A stretch of DNA of 64,000 nucleotides from contig JAGIBK010000001.1 of the NCBI GenBank assembly GCA_017744355.1, positions 496,001-560,000 of the forward strand. The letters are read 5' to 3'. Made by a program: the position numbers and the translations under genes. Source of the DNA: a bacterium (GTDB taxonomy: Bacteria; Cyanobacteriota; Sericytochromatia; S15B-MN24; UBA4093). Below, one piece after another: positions 44,336-52,612 of the stretch (the first letter of the stretch is position 1; each line of letters begins with the position of its first letter). The notes beneath the pieces were generated by a model. The model was not told the DNA's origin. It searched no databases and worked only from the letters and a program-made list of their open reading frames with translations.

Positions 44336-45301
44336 TCAACCGGGCTTGCGGGCGACGGCGGTGAGGATGCAGCCCCGCTTGAACAAGATGGCGAGGGCTT
44401 CGAGAGGGCTGAGCAGCACGTTGCAGAGCAGGCCGCTCAGTGGCTTGACGTTGCGCTCGGCATCGAGGATCCGCGAGGCGAAGAGGTGCGCGCCGAGAGT
44501 AGGAAAGAACTCGGTCCAGTGCCAGACCCGCTCGACCTCGAACCCCTCGCCTTCGAGCTGGGCGCGTAGGGTTTGCTCGGTGTAGTGGGAAAGATGCCGA
44601 GGCACGTCGTTGAGGGTCCAGGTGGGCCCCTGGAGATACCGGCTCAAGCTTTGATAGTTCTGGGTCCCCACGAGCAGTGCGCCGCCGGGAGCCAGGCACG
44701 TGTGGGCCTTGCGCAGGGCCGCGCGCGGGTTTGGCAAGTGCTCCAGCAGGTGCCACATGGTGACGGCTCCAAAGCGCTCTGGCGGAGCCTCCCAGGCGAG
44801 GAAGTCCCCGTGGTACGTGTGCAGGCCAGGATGATGCGCACGCAAGAAGCGGACGTTCTCGTGCTGGAGATCGATCCCGTGCGCCTCGCTGCCCGTCACG
44901 CGTTGCCATTCGCGCAAGAAGAGCCCCCGGCCGCAGCCCACATCCAGCACCGGCTGCTCTGCAGGCGCGCGGTGGGCGCGGCGCAGGAAGCCGACCCGCC
45001 GCAGGACCAACTGCCTCGCCCAGAGGTTCCAGGCGGCGTCGCGCCAGGACCGGAGCGGCTTCAGGTCGAACCCGTTCCAGAAGTATTCGGGCGGATAGGC
45101 GAGGGCCAGATCCTCCTGGATGGGGCGCGGGCTCAGGTAGACCATCCGGCAAGCCGCGCAGCGCATCAGCTTGAACTCGCGGGGATCGACCCTGTAGAGG
45201 TGGTCGGTGACCCGCGCGAGGCAGGCCCCGGCCGTCTCGCCGCATGAGGTGCAGCTGGCTTCTTCGAGGCGGATGCGCGGAGCGTTGAGCGGCGTTTGCA
45301 T
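44336..45301 (-). CDS. Class I SAM methyltransferase with N-terminal zinc-ribbon-like region
   Basis: 321 residues. Two CxxC pairs (SCTSCGE and RCAACR, about residues 17-50) suggest a metal-binding start. The methyltransferase core carries VLDVGCGRGLFLREW (about 118), AHGIDLQHENV, FGAVTMWHLLEHLPNP and LAPGGALLVGTQNY. The C-terminal part may contain one hydrophobic segment. The gene is divergent from the FAD oxidoreductase and PKS genes, with 57 bp between starts, so coordinated expression is likely. The start ATG has no ribosome site but follows a possible -10 closely. The acceptor could be a phenolic lipid. Confidence 0.8.
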   Translation of the reverse strand: MQTPLNAPRIRLEEASCTSCGETAGACLARVTDHLYRVDPREFKLMRCAACRMVYLSPRPIQEDLALAYPPEYFWNGFDLKPLRSWRDAAWNLWARQLVLRRVGFLRRAHRAPAEQPVLDVGCGRGLFLREWQRVTGSEAHGIDLQHENVRFLRAHHPGLHTYHGDFLAWEAPPERFGAVTMWHLLEHLPNPRAALRKAHTCLAPGGALLVGTQNYQSLSRYLQGPTWTLNDVPRHLSHYTEQTLRAQLEGEGFEVERVWHWTEFFPTLGAHLFASRILDAERNVKPLSGLLCNVLLSPLEALAILFKRGCILTAVARKPG

Positions 45302-45358
45302 GCATGGTATGTTACAAAGGTTTACAATTGCAAATCAAGTGCAGCGGGATGGTTGGCC
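45302..45358. promoter_or_regulatory. Compact divergent promoter region
   Basis: 57 AT-rich bases separate two divergent starts. On the minus strand TTGATT, 18 bp, TAACAT could serve the methyltransferase, placing the start of transcription at or near its ATG. No clear plus-strand hexamers. Confidence 0.35.
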
Positions 45359-46555
45359 ATGGAGTTCGATGCGATCGTGGTCGGAGCAGGGCCTGCCGGA
45401 GCGCTGAGCGCGATGTTGCTCGCGCGTCAGGGGCACCGCGTTCTCCTGCTCGATAAGGCGCGCTTTCCCCGCGACAAGATCTGCGGGGGCGCCTTGAGCC
45501 CCGCGGCGATACCGATCCTTGAGCGGATCGGCGCCTGGTCTCGTCTTTCGGCTTCGGCGCTGCGGCTCGAAGGGATCCGCCTCGTTTCGCCCGAGGGGCG
45601 CGCCTGCGAGGGCAGGTATCCCGGGACGGAGGGTGTTCCGCCCTTCGGGCTCTCCATCGCGCGCCTTTCGTTCGACGACGTGCTCGTGCAACTGGCGCAG
45701 CTTGAGCCTTCGCTTCAGTTTACCGATGGGACGATGGTTCATGAACTGCTGTGGCAGGGCGATCGCTGCGTCGGGGTCCGGACGGCGGAAGGGCCGCTTC
45801 GAGCGCGGGCCGTCGTGCTCGCCGAAGGGCGCTTTTCGAGGCTGCACCCAGCCCTCTTGCGGCGATCGCGCGGCAGGAAGCGCCGTGTCTTCGTCGCCGC
45901 CTTCGAGGGGGTCGAGGGCCTGGATACCCTGCTTGAGCTGATCGTGCCCCGCGCGAGGCGTCAGCTCGTCCTGAACCCGCAAGGCCCGACGCGGGCAGCG
46001 ATCGCGCTGGTCTCGACGGAGGGGGATCCCCCACACTTCGGACCAGCAGCCGTCGAGGGGTATTTGCGGCTGCTACGAGAAGAACCCGCCTTGCGAGGGC
46101 GCCTCGAACGGGCGGTACCGCTCGGCGTCTTGCATGGCCTCTCACTCGAACCCTACGCGGGCGAGGTGCTCCCGGCCGATGGCTTGGTGGTGGTCGGCGA
46201 TAACGTGCGCTATTTCGATCCGCTCACCGGCCAGGGCATGTACCGGGCGCTGCGTAGCGCCGAGCTCGCAAGTGACCTGCTCGGGGCGGCGCTGCGCGAG
46301 GGCCTTCCCACCCGCCAGCGCCTCGCGCCCTATGGCCGGCAACTCGCACGGGAGTTCCGATGGGCATATCGTTTCTCGGAGGCGGTGGCGAGCCTTTCTC
46401 AGTCCGAGACTGTCATGAACCTCGCAGTCCGGGCCCTGGCGGCCCAGCGGGGCCTCGCCGACCGGATGGCGGCGTATCAGGGGGCAGTCCTGCCGCCGCA
46501 GCGCTTCTTCCTCGATCTTGTGAGGCTCGCTGCGCCCGCGTTACCCAAGCAATAG
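45359..46555 (+). CDS. FAD-dependent oxidoreductase, geranylgeranyl-reductase/hydroxylase-like
   Basis: 398 residues. N-terminal FAD dinucleotide fold DAIVVGAGPAGALSAMLLAR, then RFPRDKICGGALSP (the CGG motif of geranylgeranyl reductase-like enzymes), the middle AVVLAEGRFSRL, and the second FAD motif GLVVVGDNVRYFDPLTGQGM. Family members hydroxylate aromatic rings or reduce prenyl chains. It runs directly into a type III polyketide synthase 40 bp downstream, as in srs-type phenolic lipid clusters where the flavoprotein hydroxylates the resorcinol. That assignment is inference. Confidence 0.82.
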   Translation: MEFDAIVVGAGPAGALSAMLLARQGHRVLLLDKARFPRDKICGGALSPAAIPILERIGAWSRLSASALRLEGIRLVSPEGRACEGRYPGTEGVPPFGLSIARLSFDDVLVQLAQLEPSLQFTDGTMVHELLWQGDRCVGVRTAEGPLRARAVVLAEGRFSRLHPALLRRSRGRKRRVFVAAFEGVEGLDTLLELIVPRARRQLVLNPQGPTRAAIALVSTEGDPPHFGPAAVEGYLRLLREEPALRGRLERAVPLGVLHGLSLEPYAGEVLPADGLVVVGDNVRYFDPLTGQGMYRALRSAELASDLLGAALREGLPTRQRLAPYGRQLAREFRWAYRFSEAVASLSQSETVMNLAVRALAAQRGLADRMAAYQGAVLPPQRFFLDLVRLAAPALPKQ

Positions 46556-46595
46556 CGTCACCTTGCTCAAACGTCGCACCGACAGGAGGACCGTC

Positions 46596-47657
46596 ATGGC
46601 GCACATCACCCACCTCGCCACGGCCGTTCCGGCCTTCCGACACAGCCAGGATCAGCTCTACCGAATGCTCTACGGCCAGACCGCGGAGGCGGCGAAGATC
46701 GAGCGGATCTTCGCACGCTCGGCGATCGCCACCCGCCACACCGTCCTACCGGACCTGGCCTTTCTCCTCACGAACCCCAGCACTCAAGCGCGTAACGCCC
46801 TCTACGTCCAAGAGGCGCACAAGCTCGCCGCCGAGGCGATTCGCCGCTGCCTGGCGCGCGCGCAGGTCTCGGCGAGTTCAATCGATTCGCTGGTGGTCGT
46901 CTCCTGCACCGGCTACGAGATCCCGGGGCTCGACCTGACGCTTGCCAAGGCCTTCGGGATGCGTCCCGACCTCAAGCGCTCCTGCATCCTCGGCATGGGG
47001 TGCTATGCGGCCTTTCCAGGGCTCGCGCGGGCTCGGGATGCGGTCATGGCGCGCAGAGGGCGCGCCATGGTGGTGGCGGTCGAGCTTTGCTCGCTCCATT
47101 ACCAGCTGGACGCGTCGCCGGACAACGTGGTGAGCAGCGCCCTCTTCGCGGATGGGGCCGCCGCCGTGATCCTGGAAGCCGAAGGAGGGCTCGAAGTCCT
47201 CGACGCCGAGACCCTGACCCATTACGACACCGTCGATCACATGGCCTTCTCCATGAGCGACCACGGCTTCAGGATGCACCTGTCGAGCTACGTTCCGACC
47301 GTCCTGGCAACGAACGTCGCAGGCCTGCTCGACGGCATGCTGGCGCGCAACGGTTTGCGCGTGGACCAGATCCGGCACTGGGGCATCCACCCAGGGGGGC
47401 GAAAGATTCTCGATCACCTTCAGCAAGCGCTGGGCCTGAGCGACGCTCAGCTGGCCTCGTCGCGCCGGATCCTGCGTGACTACGGCAACATGAGCTCGCC
47501 GACGGTTCTCTTCGTGCTGGAGGATTTGCTGGCATCCGCTCAGCCCAAGCCCGGAGAGCATGCGGTCCTGATGGCCTTCGGACCGGGGCTCACCATGGAG
47601 GCCTGCCTCTTGCGCTGGAACAAGTCCATGCAGGCGCCTTCGCGCCTCACCAATTGA
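46596..47657 (+). CDS. Type III polyketide synthase (chalcone/alkylresorcinol synthase-like)
   Basis: 353 residues. Homodimeric iterative enzymes that condense a starter acyl-CoA with malonyl-CoA. The catalytic triad is visible: Cys in ILGMGCYAAFPGLARA, His in WGIHPGGRKILDHL and Asn in YGNMSSPTVLFVL. The closing GFGPG loop appears as AFGPGLTMEACLLRW. AGGAGG precedes the ATG. With the FAD oxidoreductase upstream and the divergent methyltransferase it forms a likely alkylresorcinol or alkylpyrone pathway. Starter and product cannot be told from sequence alone. Confidence 0.92.
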   Translation: MAHITHLATAVPAFRHSQDQLYRMLYGQTAEAAKIERIFARSAIATRHTVLPDLAFLLTNPSTQARNALYVQEAHKLAAEAIRRCLARAQVSASSIDSLVVVSCTGYEIPGLDLTLAKAFGMRPDLKRSCILGMGCYAAFPGLARARDAVMARRGRAMVVAVELCSLHYQLDASPDNVVSSALFADGAAAVILEAEGGLEVLDAETLTHYDTVDHMAFSMSDHGFRMHLSSYVPTVLATNVAGLLDGMLARNGLRVDQIRHWGIHPGGRKILDHLQQALGLSDAQLASSRRILRDYGNMSSPTVLFVLEDLLASAQPKPGEHAVLMAFGPGLTMEACLLRWNKSMQAPSRLTN

Positions 47658-47821
47658 ACAGGGTTCCCCAATCTGCCTCCCAAGGTGGGCCGGGGCATCA
47701 AGGGGCATCGCCTCATCAGGAACGCTGCTGAGCAAGACGTCGATAGATGACACTCCTTGTCAGGTATTTCCCGCTACGCTAGGAGTCCTTCATTCCCCCG
47801 TTTCCTTGAAAGGATTTCCCT

Positions 47822-48367
47822 ATGCGTAGCAAAACATCGGTGTTCATCGCGACCAGTCTCGACGGCTTCATCGCGCGAAAGGACGGCAGCATCGATTGGC
47901 TGGAAGTGGCCAATACCTGGGTGCCCGAGGGGGAGGACTGCGGTTATCACGCTTTCTTCTCGACGGTCGATGTTCTCGTGATGGGGCGCGCCAGCTTCGA
48001 GACGGTCGTGGGCTTCGAGACCTGGCCCTACGGCGACAAGCGCGTCGTCGTCCTGAGCAGGCGGGAGATGGCGATCCCAGCCGCGCTCGCGCGCACCGTC
48101 ACGGCCTCGTCGGAGGCCCCCCGCGACCTGGTGAACCGCCTCACGGCCGAGGGCGCGAAGCACCTGTACATCGACGGTGGTATCACCATCCAGCGCTTTT
48201 TCGCAGAAGACCTGATCGACGAGCTGACCATCACGACGATTCCCGTGCTGCTCGGCGAAGGGCGGCCGCTCTTCGGGCCGTTGGAAAAAGACATCGCCCT
48301 CACGCACGTGGCCACGAAGGCCTACGACTTCGGCTTCGTCCAGGCCGTCTACCGCGTCGCGCGCTAG
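47822..48367 (+). CDS. Dihydrofolate reductase-like (RibD C-terminal) protein
   Basis: 181 residues. The RibD_C/DHFR-like fold is evident: VFIATSLDGFIARKDGSIDWL, VLVMGRASFETVVGF, KRVVVLSRREM, KHLYIDGGITIQRFFAEDLI and LTITTIPVLLGEGRPLFG. The family reduces pteridine- or deaminoflavin-like substrates with NADPH, and many members have no known role. AAAGGA at 7 nt. It stands alone, convergent with the operon that ends in the UDG remnant. Confidence 0.88.
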   Translation: MRSKTSVFIATSLDGFIARKDGSIDWLEVANTWVPEGEDCGYHAFFSTVDVLVMGRASFETVVGFETWPYGDKRVVVLSRREMAIPAALARTVTASSEAPRDLVNRLTAEGAKHLYIDGGITIQRFFAEDLIDELTITTIPVLLGEGRPLFGPLEKDIALTHVATKAYDFGFVQAVYRVAR

Positions 48368-48376
48368 GCGTAGCCT

Positions 48377-48637
48377 TTAGCGCTCCGCGGTGCCCATCTG
48401 CTCGTCGTACTTCGCTCGCACGCGCTTGATGTCTTGCCACATCAGCCACTTGGGTGAGCCGACCTCGCGGGAGTCGTTACGTAGCAGGTACGACGGGTGG
48501 AAGATGGGCATCACGGCCGTCCGGCCTGGTCAGCCATTGGCCTCGGAGCCGATTGCCAGCGGGCATTTCTGACAGTCGGCGCCTGCCGCGCGCACGGGGT
48601 CTAGCGTTCTTTGGACCTGAGCGGCGGCGTCGGGCAT
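48377..48637 (-). pseudogene. Uracil-DNA glycosylase (family 4-like) pseudogene, internal deletion
   Basis: The minus-strand reading from ATG 48637 gives AQVQRTLDPVRAAGADCQKC, the start of a family-4 UDG with the first two cluster cysteines. After IGSEANG comes an in-frame TGA, and then the C-terminus [35 protein letters not shown]. The HPSYLL motif is the conserved family end. Some 100 or more middle residues, including the glycine-rich active-site loop and the other cysteines, are missing, so the gene cannot work. It is the last member of the operon with the SRAP gene. Confidence 0.8.
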
Positions 48638-48651
48638 GGCGGGCCTCGGGC

Positions 48652-49194
48652 TTACTCGATGACGATCGAGCGCGTTGCGATCGCCTCGGGATACTGCCGC
48701 AGCGGCTCGGACGGGTGCGCCATCTCGGGCGGGCGCTGGGTGGTGAAGCTCTCAGAGGCGATCCGGATCTCGTAGGTGCCGGCGGTCGCGACGCTGACCG
48801 GCACGCTGAGTGTCGCGGCCTTCGGGATCATGTACATGGCGGGCATCGCGCATTGCGCTCCAGGCCTGGGTAGGACACGGGTCATCAGGCCGCTGAGCGT
48901 GATGGTCTTCGCCTGCTCGTCGACCGCAGCCTTGAAGCTCTCAGGCAGGGGCTTGTCGATGGTGAGGGCCGGGGCCTCGAGGAAGATCCACGGCTCCAGG
49001 GAGACGGTCGCCTGTGCCGAGGCGGTCGCGGGCGCGCTCACGTGGAAGACGGCGGCCGGCGCCTCGACCGTGACGAAGCAATCTTCGTTGTTCGGCTGCT
49101 TGGGCTTGCCCCCGAGCCCGAGCTGGGCCATCAGGGTGGGATCGCAGCCGGCGATCGCCGTCAGGAGCACGGAGCCGAGCAACAAGCGTTTCAT
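48652..49194 (-). CDS. Putative lipoprotein, unknown function
   Basis: 180 residues. MKRLLLGSVLLTAIAGCDP is a lipoprotein signal with lipobox AIAGC. The mature region is rich in Ala/Pro/Val with a beta-strand character and contains two Cys (EDCFVTV, GAQCAMPAMYMIP). No family recognised. AAAGGG precedes the ATG at 49194; the longer opening upstream overlaps the SRAP stop. Member of the minus-strand operon, 13 nt after the SRAP gene. Confidence 0.7.
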   Translation of the reverse strand: MKRLLLGSVLLTAIAGCDPTLMAQLGLGGKPKQPNNEDCFVTVEAPAAVFHVSAPATASAQATVSLEPWIFLEAPALTIDKPLPESFKAAVDEQAKTITLSGLMTRVLPRPGAQCAMPAMYMIPKAATLSVPVSVATAGTYEIRIASESFTTQRPPEMAHPSEPLRQYPEAIATRSIVIE

Positions 49195-49207
49195 CGTTCG
49201 ATCCCTT

Positions 49208-49906
49208 TCAAAACAGCGACAGTTGCCCGCCACCGGGCTCCTGCGGGGTGATCAGGTCGGGGCCTTCGCTCGCGGTGGCGTTGACCTTGGGGCTGACCGG
49301 ATAGCTGCGCATCTCGGAGGCGGGGTAGGGTCCAAGCATCGGCATCAGGGCCGCCGGGTCGCGCAGCCCGGGGTCGAGCCATGCATCGTAGGCCGCCGGG
49401 GGAAGGATGACGGGCATCCGGTCGTGGACGGGGCGCACGAGGGCGTTGGCCTCGGTGGTCAGGATGGTCGCCGTTTCGAGCAGGGTGCCGTCCGGTGCCT
49501 GCCACCGTTCCCAGAGCCCGGCGAACGCGAAGAGGTGGCCGTCCTGCATGGTGAAGCGCACCGGCTGCTTCTTGGCGTCCTGGGTTTTCCACTCGTAGAA
49601 GCCGTCGGCCGGGATCAGGCACCGGCGATGGCGGAAGGCGTCGCGGAAGGTCGGCTTCTCGGCTGCGCTCTCGGCGCGGGCGTTGATGGGGTGCGGAGCG
49701 GTCTTGGGGTCCTTGGTCCAACCAGGGACGAGTCCCCAGCGGGCCAGGCTCAGGTGTCGGGCGCGATCGCTCGCATCACGGCGGATGATGGGGATCGGCT
49801 GGCTCGGCGCGATGTTGTAGCGCGGGCTCAGCGTCGGGACCTCGGGGAGCCCGAAGGCCTTGGCGAGAGCCTCGGGCGAGGCGCTCTGACTGAAGCGGCC
49901 GCACAT
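49208..49906 (-). CDS. yedK: SOS response-associated peptidase (SRAP/YedK, HMCES family)
   Basis: 232 residues. SRAP proteins form a covalent thiazolidine link between Cys2 and abasic sites in single-stranded DNA, shielding them. Seen: MCGRF with Cys2, RYNIAPSQPIPI (Asn), WGLVPGW, INARAESA, the Glu in RRCLIPADGFYEWK and the conserved His in VRPVHDRMPVILP. The start is 4 nt after arfB. A broken uracil-DNA glycosylase, which would generate the abasic sites, lies two genes downstream. Confidence 0.93.
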   Translation of the reverse strand: MCGRFSQSASPEALAKAFGLPEVPTLSPRYNIAPSQPIPIIRRDASDRARHLSLARWGLVPGWTKDPKTAPHPINARAESAAEKPTFRDAFRHRRCLIPADGFYEWKTQDAKKQPVRFTMQDGHLFAFAGLWERWQAPDGTLLETATILTTEANALVRPVHDRMPVILPPAAYDAWLDPGLRDPAALMPMLGPYPASEMRSYPVSPKVNATASEGPDLITPQEPGGGQLSLF

Positions 49907-49910
49907 GACG

Positions 49911-50339
49911 CTATTCGTCCCCGCGGTAGCGACCGCGGTTCTGCTTGACCTGCGAGCGCTCCTTCTTGCTCGTCACGCGGCGCTCCTGCGAGCCGCGGGT
50001 GGGCTTGGTCGCGCGGCGGGCCTTGGGGATGACGATCGCCTCTTTGATGAGCTCGATGAGCTTGGTCTCGGCCAGGAGGCGGTTGTCCACCTGGTTCCGG
50101 GTCTCGGACGAGGTGATGAGCAGGATCCCGCTGTCGAGCCAGCGCTTGCCCGCAAGTGCCTGCAGGCGAGAGCGTGCGCCCATGGTCAGGCCCTGGATGA
50201 GCCGGGTGTCCACCCGCAGCTCGACCTTGCTTGCGACCTTGTTCACGTTCTGGCCGCCCGGCCCCGAGGCTCGGCTCGCCGAGAAGGCGATCGCCGCGTC
50301 GGGGATGGTGACACCGGGAGCCACTTGCACGTCGGCCAT
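49911..50339 (-). CDS. arfB: Alternative ribosome-rescue factor ArfB
   Basis: 142 residues. ArfB (YaeJ) hydrolyses peptidyl-tRNA on ribosomes stalled without a stop codon. Seen: the catalytic GGQ in SRASGPGGQNVNKV, the domain end LAETKLIELIKEAI, and the highly basic C-terminal tail (PTRGSQERRVTSKKERSQVK) that enters the mRNA channel. Length is standard. Sits between the 75-aa gene (3 nt gap) and the SRAP gene (4 nt gap). Confidence 0.93.
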   Translation of the reverse strand: MADVQVAPGVTIPDAAIAFSASRASGPGGQNVNKVASKVELRVDTRLIQGLTMGARSRLQALAGKRWLDSGILLITSSETRNQVDNRLLAETKLIELIKEAIVIPKARRATKPTRGSQERRVTSKKERSQVKQNRGRYRGDE

Positions 50340-50342
50340 GGC

Positions 50343-50570
50343 TTAGACCCTCTCCTGATACTCGGGGTAGTCCTGAAGGAAGGCCTCGATGCTCTCGCCG
50401 AAGCCCATGATGAGCTCAGCATCGGGGAACTGCCCCTTGAGCTCCTTCTTGCGCGCCGTGAGCGCCTCCCAGAAGGGGTCGCTCAGGTCGCGCTCCGCGT
50501 CGGAGGTGTCCACGATCTCGCGGTGGATGATCTGACCCTTGGCCGGGTCGCGCATCAGGATGAACTGCAT
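50343..50570 (-). CDS. Small hypothetical protein, 75 aa
   Basis: 75 residues, acidic, with FILMRDPAKGQIIHREIVDT and a helical C-terminal half (LTARKKELKGQFPDAELIMG). No family recognised. It lies 33 nt after the pre-toxin-like gene and 3 nt before arfB, with high G/C at third positions. Its position directly after a toxin-like gene would suit an immunity protein, but that is conjecture. Confidence 0.65.
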   Translation of the reverse strand: MQFILMRDPAKGQIIHREIVDTSDAERDLSDPFWEALTARKKELKGQFPDAELIMGFGESIEAFLQDYPEYQERV

Positions 50571-50603
50571 GGATTCCTTCGCCTCGTAAGTGGGCGCCTC
50601 TCG

Positions 50604-52598
50604 CTAGGGGGCCATGCCCGCAAGGCCCTTCGGGAGGGTCGGGCTGTCCTCTAGCGCATGATAGATCGTTGCGATGCGATCGCGAAGGGGTTGGGTGTCG
50701 GCATAATTCAGCGGAACCCCCGCTTCGGCCTGCTTGAGGGCGTCCGCGAGCTGGCGCTTGTAGGTACCCATGGTCTCGGCCACTGCCGCCTTGCCGGCCG
50801 CCACCGCCTCGTCCGGCGAGAGGGCCTTGCCCGGCTGGAAAGCACGCCCCACCTTGGCGAGGTCGCCCGGCTCATTGATGCCCTCGACGCCCTTGTAGAC
50901 GGTGTCGTGGATGTTGAAGGAATTGGGGCTCTCGCCGATCCGGAAGGGCTTGTCCCAGAAGTCCGTGACCTGCTGGGGCCCCAGCTGCAGCTCGAAGGCG
51001 CTGCCCTTGCTGCCGCCCGTGACGTCTTGGATCTGCATGTTGATCCGCCCCTTGTAGAGGCGATCGGGGTCGCGCAGGATGTCGTCGGCGAGGCCCTCGT
51101 CCTTGAGCACGAAGCGGAACTGCCGATCGGGGTAGCGGGTCTTGAGCTCGTGCATGACGTCGTCGGCCATGGCGCGCAGCTGCTCGGGGTTGAAGCGCGG
51201 GACGTTGACGCGGGCACGGTTCAGGTCGTTGAGGTCGCCGAGCGAGGCGAAGGGATCCATGCCGAGGGCGTATTGCCGGACCGACTCCTTCTGGACCTTG
51301 CCGAGCGCACTCTCCCACTGCTTGGTAGGACCGCTCGCCTTGACGCCGTGCTTGGCGAGCGCCGTGTTGATGTCCCGCAGGCCGACCCGCTGCTGACTTT
51401 CGAGCAGGGTGTCGAACTTGTCGATCACGCTGGGTTCGAGCTTCGCGAGCTCTCGGAGCTTCTCGGCTGGCATGGCCTTGATCTCGTTGAAGAAGGAAGG
51501 CCCGTTCAGCTTCGCGATCTGGGAGGCGCGCTCAGCGTTCATCACCCGGCCGGCTTCCAGAGCCTTTTGCTCGCTCATCGTAGCGGTGAAGCGCTTGAAG
51601 GCGGATTCGCCCGCCACGGCGTACTCGGAGCCGAGCAGCTTGGCGACGCGCTCCTTGCCTGCGACCTTGCCGAGTGCTCGACCGGCATCGTCCAGAGCGC
51701 TCGCGCCCTTTGCGAGTGCTCGGCCGGCGTCGTCGATGACGCTCGCACCCTTCGCGAGCGCCCCGCCGCGTTCCAGCTTGCCGACGGCTCCCACGGCCGC
51801 CCTGCCGCCGACCGCAGCACCCTTGGCCGAGCCGCCCGCGCCCGAGGTCAGCACCAGGCTTCCGATCTCGAAGAGGCCGCGCCCCAAGGCTTCGGAGTAC
51901 TTGCCCTCGTCGATGGCCTGCTTGTACGGCTCGACCAGCCCCTTGACGAGGGCCTTGCCGAATTCGGCGTCGCTCTTGAAGACCTCGACGGGGTTCAGGT
52001 GGGTGTTGAGGGTCTTGGCGGCGTCCGCCCCTTCGAAGACGATGTCGTAGGCCGCATGGGCCGCACGGAAGGGGTTCAGGGGGAGCAGGGGGATGTGCTC
52101 GGCCAGCGAGTAGAGGCCCTTCACAGTGTCGATGGGGTGCGCGACCATCTGGGCAATGCCGCCGACGAAGCTGCCGGCCCCCTTCACGACCCCGCCCAGG
52201 ATCTGGGCGGACTGGGTGGTGACCCACGCCTGGGCCTGGGCGATCTCGCCGAGCAGGGGCACGCCCTTGACGCTCGCAGCCACGGCGTTCGATTGGCGGG
52301 CCACGGCCGATTCGAACCAGTTCACGCCGCCTTCGAAGCCGTCGCCCACCTTCTTGAAGAGGCGATCGACCGCGCTCGTTGCCTGCGGCGGCTGGGCCTG
52401 GGCGGCCTGTGCCTTGCTGACCAGGTCCGAGAGACTGGGCGCTGCTTGGGGAGCGGCCTGGGTCGAAAGGGAGTCGCTTGCGAGTCGAGCGGTCTTGGGG
52501 GCGGTGAGCGGCGCGGTGGGCGTAGCCGAAGGGGCGCCCGGCCGCATGGGCGGCGGCGTCAGTCGGGGGGATGTGACGCTCAGGTCGCGGTCGGACAC
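50604..52598 (-). CDS. Pre-toxin-like protein with RelA/SpoT-like C-terminal region
   Basis: 664 residues. A Pro/Ala/Thr-rich disordered N-terminus (about 1-80) leads into long Gly/Ala-rich helical segments (GGVVKGAGSFVGGIAQMV, VEPYKQAIDEGKYSEALGRG) of the kind found before polymorphic toxin domains. A 14-residue direct repeat occurs near 285-315 (DDAGRALAKGAS, DDAGRALGKVAG). Residues about 453-575 recall the RelA/SpoT synthetase fold: DLNDLNRARVNVP, YKGRINMQIQD, SAFELQLGP, then NIHDTVYKG. The match is by eye and may be wrong. No signal peptide. GTG start 14 nt after the TPR gene. Confidence 0.6.
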   Translation of the reverse strand: MSDRDLSVTSPRLTPPPMRPGAPSATPTAPLTAPKTARLASDSLSTQAAPQAAPSLSDLVSKAQAAQAQPPQATSAVDRLFKKVGDGFEGGVNWFESAVARQSNAVAASVKGVPLLGEIAQAQAWVTTQSAQILGGVVKGAGSFVGGIAQMVAHPIDTVKGLYSLAEHIPLLPLNPFRAAHAAYDIVFEGADAAKTLNTHLNPVEVFKSDAEFGKALVKGLVEPYKQAIDEGKYSEALGRGLFEIGSLVLTSGAGGSAKGAAVGGRAAVGAVGKLERGGALAKGASVIDDAGRALAKGASALDDAGRALGKVAGKERVAKLLGSEYAVAGESAFKRFTATMSEQKALEAGRVMNAERASQIAKLNGPSFFNEIKAMPAEKLRELAKLEPSVIDKFDTLLESQQRVGLRDINTALAKHGVKASGPTKQWESALGKVQKESVRQYALGMDPFASLGDLNDLNRARVNVPRFNPEQLRAMADDVMHELKTRYPDRQFRFVLKDEGLADDILRDPDRLYKGRINMQIQDVTGGSKGSAFELQLGPQQVTDFWDKPFRIGESPNSFNIHDTVYKGVEGINEPGDLAKVGRAFQPGKALSPDEAVAAGKAAVAETMGTYKRQLADALKQAEAGVPLNYADTQPLRDRIATIYHALEDSPTLPKGLAGMAP

Positions 52599-52612
52599 GC
52601 CGGATGGGCCTT

